Assembly: GCF_026151205.1 (NCBI RefSeq)
Contig: NC_087079.1
Coordinates: 5,599,230-5,663,229, forward strand
Length of the DNA stretch: 64,000 nt
Reading direction: 5' to 3'
Source of the DNA: Bolinopsis microptera
Lineage: Eukaryota; Ctenophora; Tentaculata; Lobata; Bolinopsidae
The position numbers were made by a program, and so were the translations under genes. Each line of letters starts with the position of its first letter. Position 1 is the stretch's first letter. The notes under the pieces were generated by a model. It saw only the letters and a program-made list of their open reading frames with translations, searched no databases and was not told the DNA's origin. Shown piece by piece: positions 11,137 through 24,034 of this stretch.

Positions 11137-12410
11137 ATGATTCAAAAATCACTCAATTAGGAAATGCAAGATGACCTCAACACTAGTAACTCTGATAAAG
11201 TACTATTCACAAGACGCCAAATAGATATGGTGGACTATAATGATGTAAGGAATAAAATGTCTATCTGAATTGTTTAATGGTGCCAAAATGATTCAAAAAT
11301 CACAAACTTAAACATGGGAAATGAGCCTATTGTGAGCAGTGATTATTGAATCATCTTACGTTGTTATGGTTTCTATCATTTCCTTAGGTACAAAATAGTA
11401 TTAAACTAGTATTAATACCAGTTAATATGATTAAAAATCACAATTTTCGTTATTGGTGCGCTATTAAGTCTCACTATTAGTAAGCCTTAAATTAAGTGCA
11501 CAATATGACAACTATATCCTTCTATGTTCTCTATATGTGATTTTTGAATCCATGTCTAAGTCTTATACATATTGAAAGGCCTTTGCGCGATAATTTTGAT
11601 CTGGGTGGTTAAATGATTCAAAATCACACAAAATCTGGCTTACCAACTATGTAATTTTCTTTAAAGTCTGGCCATTGAATCATTGTATGTTCAAGTTGTA
11701 ATGAATTTTGAAAAGAAGTAAGAATCGATATTCACATTTCAAAATTCATTTAGTTTATTACGTAACTGATTTGATTCCTTGGTAACAGTATGGAGACAAA
11801 ATTATCATGCTTGAGTGTAAAAGTACTTGGCCTGTTTAATCAGTTTAATATCAGGGTTTTGGTGATTATTGATTCCACTATTACTCTAATAACGAATCTC
11901 CATGACCATAAAACAAGTGCAGTGTCACAACAAATTACTGCAGATTTACTTGATACCAACCTGATATAGAGCCAAAAAGTGATGTTTGTCAGTTGTGAAA
12001 CCAGTAATTCTGGTACCCATACGGGGGATTTGAAAATCAACTTGATAAATCCAAATTGTCAATCTCAAAGTATCCATAAATCAAACCCCGGGCGACGTCC
12101 AAAATTAGACACCTGAGTTATTGATTCATAATGAATATGAATATCTCTTAACGTAAAATTTCCTGAACCAGATCTGACTCGCTATGTCTGTTCAGACATT
12201 GTTGTCTCGGCCAGATCGTGGTAACCTTTGAGTCCCTTCATTGCCGGCATTGCATCACCCAATAACCACCCAAAGCTAGATGACGGAAATCGAATTCATC
12301 GCTTTTTCATCGGAGTTACTAATGGACCAGTGTTCAATGGACAGAGTACATTCCCCCTGGATACACAGCATAATTTCAATACCTGCTCATTTATGTGATT
12401 TTTGACTCAT
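11137..12410. repeat. Recurrent motif ATGATTCAAAAATCAC, both orientations
   Basis: The 16-mer is exact at 11137-11152 and 11288-11303. One-mismatch or shortened forms occur at 11427 and 11613, and reverse-complement forms at 11537 and 12395. Shorter ATTGAATCAT forms lie between. The interval has no gene. The motif is partly palindromic (GATT...AATC). Confidence 0.5.
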
Positions 12411-15400
12411 TATGGCACTATTAACCATCTAATTCTCTAAATCTTAGTTCTGCATGATATATTGACATTGATAGAGTTCATTGTTACAAATCATTCCGGT
12501 GATAATTCATCTCACATTCATCTTCTAAAAAACTTAGTTCGAATTCACCCTGTATGTGATCATTGCCATCGTAAACTCCACATTTAAACGGTGATTCTTT
12601 GCACTTTTAACCTCAGCTATCTCAAAAAGTTCAATAATCAACATTGAGAAGCCAGGACACACTCACAGAATGTAAATCATGATTAGAGGTTGCAAGAAAT
12701 GAAATATTTTGTGCTTTCTGGTTTTCATTATCTGCACAATTAACAGATATAAAGAGATGAATGACTTTATTATGTGACATTGATCTTTTTGGACACATTA
12801 AAATTTGGTTAACTTTCATAGCATACCTCCTTGAGTACAAGTATTTTAAATGCTTCACACAATGTTGGCAGTGAAAAATCAAATCCTCTAGTGCACCTTT
12901 GTAAGAACTTGTCCAAGTCAGTACAAGCTCATACGGCTGTAAAAGCATGTTCCAAAAATTGTATCAAATGTTTCCACCATCTCAACTACTATTTCATTTT
13001 TGTTCAGTTTCCATACATTCTTGAACTGGGTAATGTAATTTCGAGTTTGATGGCTCTTAGGCCTAGTTTTACCTAATCCATCTTAGAAACCGAATGAGGC
13101 TTCCAGCACTTAAATACAGCCAATTACTTTCTGTGCCCATGTTCCAAAATCTGGATTCTCAGGAGGATTATGTGCCAAAATTGGGACATTTTGGAAACCA
13201 TTGGTAACATCGGTTCTAGACCTGTAATGATTCTCAACTGGTTTGAGTTGTCTAAGGACTAATATAAACCTTTTCCGGACCCATTTTAAACCATTTGAGC
13301 TTTTGAGGAAGAATGTTCATTTTCGTCATTTCTGGTCATTATGGGTAGTTTTATACGACTTTTTTATGGTTCCTAGGGCCTGCTAACGGCTATATCTCTT
13401 AGAAATCCGAAAACTGAGCTTCCAGCCACTCAAATACGGCCAATACTGTGTCGAGTCCGTGGCTAAATCACTTACAGTCGATCTTCCGGATTGTTCTTAA
13501 AGGGCCAGATGGTTGAAACCAACTTCAATAGATGTATTTTTCGGAACGCTGATTTCCGAACTCACCCCCCATGACATAGGTTTAAAATGCTCTCCTGACG
13601 AGATATTGGCGAAAAACAGTATCGATCCGCTCACGTGATATGACCGTATAAGGACGTTAGTCTATTTCTCGTTAGGGTTGGTTCCAGCATATGTTTTTGT
13701 TAAGGATTGGGTTAGGGTTTGGGTTGGGTCAGAATTAGAGGCTTAGTGTTTCGAAAGGTCGTTCAGGAACCCGCTAGAGGAAGAGTTAAAAAGTACGTGA
13801 CAGTCTGAGTGTAGAGTGATTAATTAATCATTATCCATACTGTGACTGTGTGCCCATGTTTCCAAAATTTAGAATCCTCTACTGCATCTTTTGATGGCGG
13901 CTGCCAATTCGATTTTCGGTAAAAAACCCATCAGTTTTCAAGCATTTGAGATATTTTTAAGATTTACGCGCGGCGCCGCGCACTGCGTGTTAAATTTTAA
14001 ATTTACGCCAGCTAGCAGGTGTCAGATTTACTGGTTATAATTTTATAATTGTGGGAAGTCCTCTATGTTTATTATTAATATTTTTTGGTTGAACTATTTA
14101 TCTTTCCCCAGGAACTTATCACGAGCGAAAGACGAACTCTAAGAATTGGAGAATAACGCAGTTAGACAGCAGCTAACTTCCCCTGTACTCAACGACATTG
14201 AACAAATAGACATGAAATGACTCGCTGGACCCTACAAAGTACTTGTGCTCGGAGGCAGAATTGGGCCATCGTTTGGGTCGAGCGATTTCGCCAAGGGTTA
14301 ATGATTAACAGTTAAAACTGTATAAAAATACCTCTCTAAACAACCTTCTCCTGGTCGGGCCCATGTGTCCTCATCCTGCATTGACCTCAGAGGTCACAAG
14401 AACATCGGAGCACCAAATGAGCGAGAAACGGGAAGCCTTAGCTTCGGCGTCAAGGACTGCATCACTAGCACCTACCTATTGACCTATCTGATAGGTTTAA
14501 AAGTAGGCATTTCACGCAATCTGCGGACACCTTCCTAGCTGCGAAATACGGATATAACTCCTATACCATGCGTTCACCGGCACCGAACCACCCGCTGTTT
14601 CTTGGACACAACTTCCCCAATAAACCTAAAATTCATGTCCTGTCGCACCAACTGCATGGCAAGTGGCGAACTGTGTAGACTCACCCTGACGCTTGATCAG
14701 AATCTTCAGTCACAAAACCTGACACCGTTTCGGGGTTGCCATACGGTTTTCTGTCAGGCTCCCATGCAGTTTCTCTTGGACCACCATCTCATCTGACACT
14801 CAACGAGGATACCTGCCAGAGCTCGCAATTTACGACGAGTTAGTTATGCCCTTGGCTGTTAAGTGAAGTCATAAAGCTCAAAACAGCTCTCATCTCCCAT
14901 TCTCTCTTCCTAGACAGCAGACTGGGAGAAACTCCTTTCTAGCCGGAAACGTCACGCGTGATGTACGGAGAAATGGACGGTGTGTACCTATACTTTTTAA
15001 ACATTTAAACATTTCGTCTGGATTGTGATTCCACTGCAAAACAAGTCGCAGGTTCATAGTAGTAGAACTATAAAATTTTAATAATTCATGGTTGATTATT
15101 TAGCCGAAGCGGTTATACAAATAAAGCGTTCTTAATATTATTGCCTCTAATTCCTCAGGGTACTCCTACTTGCGTGCGAAGACAAAGGCAGCAAGGAATC
15201 GAAGAACAGAACCCCGACACATGCTTGGAGAAAGAACAGCGCACGCTCTTTGATCTAGGACAAAAAACTTTCTTCTGTTTCATATTAAAACGGGTTACGT
15301 GTATATTACACAAACTTTTGATTATAATACGAAACTTTATACCTAAAAGTATGATATTTAAACAGAAAATTACATTCTGAACTTGGTATCTATAGTGTAC

Positions 15401-15757
15401 CTTTAACTGTACTTCAACTTTCATCGTAGCTTTTTTCAAAAATATTCTTCAGTGCCATCAACAAACAGGTTTTTTCATTTGACTTGAACTGTGCCATATT
15501 TGATATTGCCTCTGTATTTTATAGGGAAAAATTTTTTAAATCTTGCAAGTCGCATGTAATTAAGTTTTAAGTTACGTATTATAGATATGTTAACAACTAG
15601 TTTAATGTTCAGTATTTAAATAGTTTCCATTTATAGTTTAACCGCTCCCTGTTGTAGGTTATCAGCTCTTTACTTAGATAAACTATATAATATGAAGTTC
15701 GATATAATATTAATAACAATAATTGTTTCGTATTCACTGTTTTCTAGTCAATCAAAA
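12411..15757. other. Non-coding interval with a GC-richer block
   Basis: No gene is supported. Degenerate TTAGGG-like words occur near 13670-13740, and a short GC-rich patch at about 13968-13985. Bases about 14100-15000 are visibly richer in GC and less repetitive than their surroundings, but contain no long frame and no RNA gene I can recognise. Confidence 0.45.
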
Positions 15758-15765
15758 CTTAGATC

Positions 15766-16588
15766 AGGAGGTGACCGGGACATTGATTTTAGGCTGACCG
15801 GGACGGGGGACCGGGATAAAAAATGTGACTTGACCGGGACCGGGACTGAGATTATCAATTACGTGGACGGGACCGGGACCAATAATTTCTGGGATTTCTA
15901 TCTTACCGGGACCAGGACCGGGACCAGGACCGGACCCAACAATAACAATTTTTTTTTTTTCGGGATGACCGGGATTTTACCGGGATGCCGGGACCAAATT
16001 GTATTCTTTCATATTGAAAGCTGCACTTTCATTTAAATTACAATTGAACAATTTGAAAGAAAGTTATAACTAGAATATTAATTAGAAAAAAAAAAATAGA
16101 AACACCGTCAATATGGGGCATGGGCCTTAATGTACTACACCAATAATGTTTATGTACTGATTCCTCAAGTTCACCCTCATTCCTCTGTCAATGATCCCTC
16201 ATTATTCAAACAGTTTCATTCTCCAATTGACAAATGGGCGTAGGCGGAGTTGAAAACTGTTAGGTTGCACTTTGAGTTATGTAAACGATTTAGTTACCTC
16301 AACTTGTTTAGCAATTTATAAACATTGTTTTATTTGGCTCAGAGGATGTTTTAAGATGAAAATTCACACTGAATGAAAGTAAAAAACTTAAAATCTCAGT
16401 GATAAATTAAGTAAAAGATCACGGTCAAAATCCCGCAAATTTGGGTGATTGACCGGGCCGGGACCAAGAATCCTGATTGGACCGGGAATCATACAATCAG
16501 GCATTTGGACCGCGACCGGGATGAAAATGTGACTGACCCGGTTGCCCGGGACCGGGATAACTCAAAATTGCATAACGGTCACCTCCTG
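15766..16588. mobile_element. Non-autonomous hAT-like element with GACCGGGA subterminal clusters
   Basis: The left end AGGAGGTGACCG (15766) is matched by CGGTCACCTCCT(G) at the right end (to 16588). The flanks CTTAGATC (15758-15765) and CTTCGATC (16589-16596) agree at 7 of 8 bases, which fits the 8-bp target duplication of hAT transposons. Inside each end lies a cluster of (T)GACCGGGA/GGGACCGGGAC words, at about 15770-15990 and 16445-16560. Such clusters resemble subterminal transposase-binding sites. There is no transposase gene between the clusters. Confidence 0.6.
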
Positions 16589-17949
16589 CTTCGATCGGGG
16601 TAATATATTTATAAAGTACAAAACTGATACGCTACCCTTCTTTTCCTCACCTTCGCATCTTTGATCTTGTTAAGGAAACACATAGTAGGGTTTCCCCGAA
16701 ATGTCCTGTAATCTTGACTTTTTTTTTATTATAGGCCGGTAAAAAACCCACAACAGACTGAGGTTTCGAAATACAGCCAAGAACTCAGGATATTGACACA
16801 ATCAATGTTATGTGTTTAAGAAACATAATTTTCAACTGTCTGGGCGGCGATCAGCATGTCCATATGACTAACTCTAATCGGTTTATTGAAAAATTAATCC
16901 GGTTCATGAAAGCGTAGCCTGGAGTTCCCGCTCCCAGGTAAAATACATACATAAATGAGGACCGGCCAAGCAAGGAATGAAGAACGAATTAATGGATTAT
17001 ATCTTATCTAATCGGACAAATCTGCAGATTCCTGAAAATTAAATGTAAAATGCAGCTACAACACGATGCTCTAATAATAAAATGACAATATGCTAGAAAT
17101 TGTAATAATGCTACATGCTACGCGCGCTAAAGATGAATCTAATCTATATCTAGTAAGTAACCATATCAACGCGCAGTAACCCTTAGTAACGGCTCCGATT
17201 CAATTCCAGTATATTGCGACGAGAGTTTACATCACTAATTAGCTGTACATTGTGGGATTATGGGACGATCGTGCTAAATTTAAGGGCGCTGTGGCTAAAA
17301 TCGTCCACTGAACCAACAGTAAAATTTCAGAGAGATTCGTCCCAGCGCTATTTTCCCTCGCGAATGATCAGCTCGCAGTGGTCTTTTTCCAAACTTAAAA
17401 AAGGTGGGAGGACCCTGCAAACCAACAATGTAGCTAAGGGACACTATACAACCCTCGCCTCAGCGGACACTACATAGTCAGTCTCTGACTTGTCGTGGAA
17501 ACGGTGTATACTGCATCAATTACCTGCCGAAGCGGTGGGTTGGTATTTCATTTGGGCTCTTTTCCAATTTCGTCATTAAAACTGCATACAATCAAATGTA
17601 CGTTAAAAATACTTACAAAAATTTGCATTCAAAAAATCGAGGAGACTTCAAAGTCTTCTTCTGAGGGATGAGGTAGGAAAGTAACAAATTGCAATAATGC
17701 AATGGAGGCCAAATGTAAGTTATGCCACTGGAATCATCAAAAATTCTTTAGCACCTTGCTGGAGAAGGTCAGCTTAAGAAGACCAAGTTTATCAAGAAAA
17801 CAACAATTTCAAGAAAACAACATTATATTAGTATACTGCTCGGATGTAAGTGTCGCAGGTGTGACAATGGTGACAAATCTTGTCAACTCACTGAAAGGAC
17901 TTTGGGGACCTTAACGTGATCAAACCACGTAGTGTACTCCTTGATCGGG

Positions 17950-19250
17950 ATCATAAAAAGTCAGGATGCTGCGACTGGCTCTGGTCGAGGGATACCCCTC
18001 AACTGCCTTGTTGTTAGTGATGCCACGGGCTAATTTGTGGGAATGCCATTTTTAGTGACCATTTTTTATATGCAACACCACGAATCCATACGACATCTTG
18101 ATAACTATTGAACAAGGAAAACTAAAGTTGTCTTTAACTTCTAGATTTGAGTGCTGCCTTTTGATTACTGTCAATCACCCAAGATTAATCCAAGAAACGC
18201 TAGATCTGCTTATGCATTACAGGCATTGCTTCTTCAGGATCAGGTTCCTACTTGGCTTAACCGTTCATTTTGTGTCAAAGTTCAAGGATTCGTCTCCTCA
18301 GCAACTGTTCTTGAGGATAGGTGTTGCACATGGTTCCAATCTTGGCCCCCTGCTATTCATATTGTACACCAAAGGATTCTTGAGAACATTAGCAAGTATG
18401 CATGGGTGCTGATTCATGTATGCTGATGACACCAGCTGTTATTTCACTCTTGATTCTGATGACCATCACAGCTAGAGCACAATATGGAAAACTGTAATGT
18501 CTGATATCAAGAAATGGATGACAAACAATTTCCTTCAACTGATTCTTCTAAGACTGAAGTATCGTTATATCCTCTTAAATATGACTCACAAAATAATTCC
18601 AGCCTCCTACAGCTTGTTAAGGATCAAGGCGCCACATTGTTTTTTAGTGGAAACAGTGAAGAGTCTTGGGCTTATTTGGTCAGGTATCTTTCAATGAGTG
18701 ATCAGATTACGTCAGTGGTTCAAAATCATGTAATATTCAGATCAGAAATTTGTGGTTTATTGCATCAAAGCTGTCTTTTAACCTTAAGATCAGCATGTTC
18801 CTGCTCTAGTTCTCTCTAGAAAATGGATTATTGCAATAGCGTATATTGGGACTGAGCTCTTATGATTTAAAGTTCGTTTACAGAAGGTGCAAACTTCTGC
18901 TTGTATGTAAACGATTATTTTCGGAGAGGAAGAAAGGCACACACTACTCTACTACATAAGAAAGTTCATTTTCTACAGTAGATTTAGAATGATTTTAAGA
19001 TTGCCCTACTTGCCTACAATGTTTAAATTAATATAGCTCCGCCTTACTTAAAGAGTTGATATTCTCCAAGGCAGCAAAAGTTTTAAAAAAAGTTAAGTCT
19101 TGATAATGAATATTTTTACCTTAGTTTTCCGCCCTCTCTAAACTATGTAAACACAGAGACAGCTTTTATTCACTGTGCAGTTAAAGTATTAATTCCTTGC
19201 CCTACGACATAAGATCAGCTGAGACAAGATTACATCTACAGACAAACATA
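17950..19250 (+). pseudogene. Decayed LINE reverse transcriptase
   Basis: Pieces of a non-LTR reverse transcriptase follow in order but in different frames. A QVPTWLNRSFCVKVQG-like piece near 18240-18290 fits the region before RT motif B. GVAHGSNLGPLLFILYT near 18320-18370 is the degenerate GVPQGSxLGPLLFxLY block. ADDTSCYF at about 18421 is motif C. DIKKWMTNNFLQL follows at about 18500. A weak thumb/C-terminal part runs from DYCNSVY at about 18825 toward 19200. Several shifts and stops break the frame. The style differs from the intact LINE at 602-3622, so it belongs to another LINE lineage, perhaps Rex/L2-like. Confidence 0.7.
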
Positions 19251-20858
19251 AAAAACATACTTCTTTCTCTAGCATTTGATTGAATTTGCATTTTTACATA
19301 AGGTAAAAATGAACATGTCATGTCTAATTTTCAATTAAACTAAGCTCAGTTAATGTTAAGAGCCGCTTTAGAAAGCCACTGGAGTTTATCTCCAGGGATT
19401 AAAATTATATCGAGTTAATATGATTTAGCTATAAGGCGGTTTATAAAATGTTGTATTTATTTTTTTATTATTATATTATTAGAAAGGTTTTATAAAACAT
19501 AATTGATGATTTATAAAACCATCAGCTGTATTATCACTTAAATTAAATAAGTATTAAAACAAAAACCATCATGTGCTGTTAAGCAGTAGGACGCGGCTCC
19601 ATGGGATCCAATGAGCAAATCGGCGAAAATGAGTTCGTAAAAGCTACTAATGGCACTCGAGTCCTTGATCTTGGCCGATGATGCAGACTGGGCCTTTTGA
19701 GCTGCAGTCCTTCAGCTTCTGTCAATTGAACTTACAGCTTTACCCCACAACACACACCCAAAGCGTTCATACCCTTTGACCAATTTCCATTTTCGATTCC
19801 CTGGCAAATCTACGGGCCATCCCAGAATCCAGATCCCTGTGGTTCACGTAGTACCTAATTCATACCCAATTTCAGACTAAACTAGATTGAGGCTGGGTGT
19901 GTATTATCTTCCAGTTCGACTTCAGTTCTCTGTTCTTGAATTGGACAAACAAAGATTTCGAAAATGCTCTAATTTAAATTTTTTGACACCAAGTTCTTAC
20001 CCTGGGTCCACACCATCCAAAAATGAATCTTGAAATGAAAAAATTAGATGGGGTGGCATTTTCCTTTTGCCTTACTAAGTGTGTGAGCGCAGTGTAGTTG
20101 TAGTGAGAAAGTGTTTTTAATTAGGATTACGATTTATGATTTTGAACTATTACATTGATAGATTATTTTTGAATGGGTTACTTAATAAAGTGATGAATTC
20201 CCCTCCCTTATTAAAATTTTAAAAATAATTTAGTGAAAATTGATAAACGAAGATTCTAGATTAGATATGATACTATTATTGACCCAAAACATTGCTTATC
20301 TCTGCCTTGTTAACAAAGAGCAAATTTTCTTAATGCCTTCTCCTGTCCTTAAAACCCAAACTCATTCTATTAAAGTAAAGGCCTGTTGTTACCACAGTAT
20401 TATACAGTCCCTCTCAAAAAACATGCCTCACCCCCCTCCATCAAAAACAATTTTAGTTTCAGTCCTTCTGTTTCCAAAAAAATGTACCGAGCTAGTGTTC
20501 TGGTGTGCACAAAAGCCCCAAAGCCCGGGCATTCCTAGCCCCGCTAGCTGCCAGTCCTTGGCAATTTTTCAATAGCAAAGATAACTAGTCATTTACAAAT
20601 TGAGCACTACCGTATACAATTTTAAATGTTTTTAAATATTTGACTTTGTAAAATGAGCTAAAACATGATTTATTTGTTTCATTGATTTTATTACTTTCGT
20701 TGATTATGTGCTTGGATGGCCTCTGTACACATATTTTTTAATTAATTTTCGCAAATATAATTTACAAGTTATCGCATACAAAAATTCTTGTGTGTTTTCA
20801 GTTCTTAGCTGAAATGTTTCGGAGATCTTCTGTGTCAAATTTCTAATATGGTCTCCAG
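19251..20858. other. Non-coding interval upstream of the first recognised ASPG exon
   Basis: Nothing is identifiable apart from AT-rich DNA. The first coding exon(s) and promoter of the ASPG-like gene should lie here or further left, but I could not place them. Confidence 0.4.
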
Positions 20859-22690
20859 GGATACTAATATCTACACTGGAGGAAACTATTGCATGAGCAG
20901 AAACCCTGAGACAAAAGGTTGGCATTATTTAAGTACACAATAGTACATGTGGCATGGTTTGTAATTATTATTTGGTAAGAAATCAAAGGCTTTCATATTG
21001 TAGTAGTAGCAGCCTATATCTTACTGTATTACTGAAGCCTTACGCCGCGCCTGTGCACATGGGATATTGAGGAAAAATAAAGACTTTTGCATCATTGTAT
21101 GATTTCTGAGTACGAAGTCTTGTGAGGGTGATATACTTACAGACATGAACGAGAGCTACTCGTGAGTATACTACCACTTCTCCTTATGATGGCTGTTCAG
21201 TGAATGAAGTAATTTGTACCTTTACAGCCTATGGTTTTTTTAAGTTAATTAAAAAAATTGTAAGATTATACATGATACTTTGGAAACACTGCAATATTTG
21301 AAACAATTTTTATCAACTTCGATTTTATGTACATAATTTTTAGGAAATAACATGTACGGGCGACGTATAATTTACGGTATCGAAGAGTTTAGAGGATTCG
21401 GTTGACAGTGCAAACATGAGTCTGCATGATTGGGCTAACATTGCAAAAGTAATTGAAAAAGTAAGTGCCTTTTATTTCATTTTTGTTGCCGCTCTGACAT
21501 GGTTAACCCACCTTCCTTGTGTTGTTGGTAATCTTGATGAGTAGGATATAAAACATCATTTCATATTTTAACTAAAATATCGTGTTGGTATATATATCTG
21601 TCATGGTTATTGCTGTGTTAATTATTTCTATGTCGTAATTTTACTGATGTTTACAGTATTAGTGTTTACTCAGGGTACTACACAAATTTCGACGGTTTGT
21701 GGTTGTTCATGGTACTGACACAATGTCTTACCTGCATCAGCACTTAGTTTCCATGCTAGAAAAACTGGGAAAAGACTGTCATTTTGGACAGGCTTCAGGT
21801 AAAAGAAAAAAACAACGGCTGCTAAGATGTTTCTATTCTATCTAAAGAGCTAATCATAGTATTATTTCTTGTTCTTGGTATCGAAATTTATGAACTGGAA
21901 AGTGGGATAGCACATTGTATTGAATTTCTGAATGGAACCAATTCCCTAGATACCTTTGTGCGAGCAGAGAAACGGACGCAGTTTACAATTATTGGGATCC
22001 TAATATTCGCCGTCTCACTTTATCATACCCCAAACAAAACCCGAAGGTTGTAAAGCATGCTTAGTTTAACTTATAAATTAGTTATTATTTCATTGATTGA
22101 TAACTTAATTACCCCTCGTTTTATAACCGTTCATACAATGGTTAAATTAAGTTGACAAAGAATCACCGGTAGCAATATACTTCAACAACAAGCTGTTTCG
22201 TGGTAAACCGCTCCTAAAGGCAAAGTTGTGAGGATATTGGACCGCGTTTGATGCCCAATATGTCACCTTTAGCTGTGATGGGAACACACATTATAGTAAT
22301 TTACTGTGCTTTTAAAGATGTATTGCCTATTTAAATTCCCACCAGTTTTATAAATCATATCAATTCTTAAATCATTATAACATTTTTTATAAGGAGATCT
22401 GCTCTAAATAAGGAAATTATTTGCTGAGGAATTGAGGAACAACATTTAGGTATTACGATATAATTATAAATTATTAATTCCCTTTGTTCAGTTGAACTGG
22501 AAGAGTGTAGCAGACTCGACAAGTTCTCGCTGCCGTTCTTGTGTACAAATCAGATATGTGTAGCGAAGTGGTTATGTTGCGCCTTTCCCTGGCATGACTT
22601 GCTCCACGGGTTCGTTGTTTGGAATTATTGTTTCTACTGTTCTATTGCTGTCTCTTGAGTACTTATTGCACAAAACCAAACAGGGCACAG
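20859..22690 (+). pseudogene. ASPG: ASPG-like L-asparaginase/lysophospholipase, catalytic-domain exons (frames shifted)
   Basis: Six exon-like blocks in the order of type-I L-asparaginase. 20859-20917: YTGGTIGM plus RNPETK, with the nucleophile Thr. 21344-21460: RRIIYGIEEF, then DSANMSLHDWANIAKVIEK, donor GTAAGT. 21674-21798: YYTNFDG then the HGTDTM active-site block. 21950-22046: IPLCEQRN. 22173-22295: YFNNKLFRG, then PNMSPLAVMG. 22492-22690: LNWKSV, then an MLRLFPG-like stretch. Most are bounded by AG and GT. The enzyme hydrolyses L-asparagine in the cytosol, and animal forms carry C-terminal ankyrin repeats. Nearly every block needs one or more single-base insertions or deletions to stay in frame, often in short homopolymers. 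It is therefore either a pseudogene or poorly corrected consensus. The exon(s) before the 33.4-kb exon were not found. Confidence 0.8.
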
Positions 22691-23072
22691 GTATCAATGC
22701 TGATGTTTTCTATTTTCTATGAATATAAACTGTAATACATTGATGTAAAGTTATTTGAATTTTGCAATTTAAATAGAGGCTCTGTAATATTTCGCTTTAA
22801 AACCAAATTAAGAGGTTGGCACTTCTCAAGAGTCAAGGCTTCAAAAAATAAATCAAAAATATAGTTTCCAGTTTTTTAGACACTCATTGACCTACAGGTT
22901 ACTTAAATTTAAATGCGCCATGCACCCATTTACCAAACACCTTTAATATTACTTTCCACATTACCTCATATATTCCTCTATTAATATCCTACTTAAAATT
23001 CCACAGCTGCACCACTTCCTTGCTTCCTCCTATAAAAGGAGCAGTCTGCTAAGTTCGGGGCGGGAAATGGCC

Positions 23073-23450
23073 AAATTTAGGCACATTTTTCGTTTTTAAT
23101 ATTTACTGATTTTTCTAAAATTTTGATAGGAATGTGCTAGTGACTTTTTGAAGGGTGCAAAATAACCGCAACTAGCACATTTATATATGAGTTATGAACA
23201 ACAAAACACCCTAAAATGCTTCCCTTTGAAGTTATGGGAGAAAATGTGATTTTTTATCTGCAAAGTCAAAAAATCACATTTTCTCCCATAACTTCAAAGG
23301 GAAGCATTTTAGGGTGTTTTGTTGTTCATAAATCATATATAAATGTGCTAGTTGCGGTTATGTTGCACCCTTCAAAAAGTCACTAGCACATTCCTATCAA
23401 AATTTTAGAAAAATCAGTAAATATTAAAAACGAAAAATGTGCCTAAATTT
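23073..23450. repeat. Near-perfect palindrome, 183-bp arms with 12-nt loop
   Basis: Bases 23073-23255 and 23268-23450 are reverse complements with only about two mismatches and no indels by eye, around a loop at 23256-23267. A transcript in either direction would fold into a 183-bp hairpin. It lies in the ASPG intron and antisense-gene interval. It has the form of a foldback or MITE element. No target-site duplication is evident. Confidence 0.93.
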
Positions 23451-24034
23451 GTTGTTTGGCTTTGAGGTCCAATAGATCAGAAGGTGAATGAGTAAGAACA
23501 TTTTTGAGGGCATCAAAAACTGCGCCAGAATTCAGAGAACAATTTGATGTCAAGCATCAAATAATCCGATCTTCCCTGACTGACTTTTTGTTAAAATAAG
23601 CCTGAAAAGGACAATTTTAGCTTTTTGACTTTAAAAATTCATAACACACCAGCCTTTTTAGATACGATATCAAGATTTTACACACACCTTGACATAGATG
23701 TGAATAAACGGCGAGCAAAATTTCAACCCGATACCGCAAGAAATGATTAACTTATAGCGTCTCAACCACAAAATAATTTTTTCCGAAAATTGCACTCTTA
23801 ACCAGGAAATGCTCGATTACAAAAATGGGAATATTCAAAATAATTTTTTTTTGGTGTGGAAACGGTGCGCTAGAAGGTCACTGAACTGCCTATGAGGTCA
23901 TTTGGTCTGGACAGATTTGGGGTATGCCCCCTTAAGTGATGCAATGGAACACACACTACACTTAACTACTTAATGAACGAGCCTACTATCTACATTTAGC
24001 AACATTAAGTAAAGTTATCACTTATCAGTTGTAC

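Noticed and set aside
14940-15000. Ribosomal RNA fragment suggested by GGACGGTGTGTAC
   Set aside because: Only this short word resembles an SSU rRNA end; the neighbouring sequence does not follow rRNA.
15692-16036. 114-codon frame as a secreted protein
   Set aside because: Its body is the GACCGGGA repeat cluster of a transposon end.
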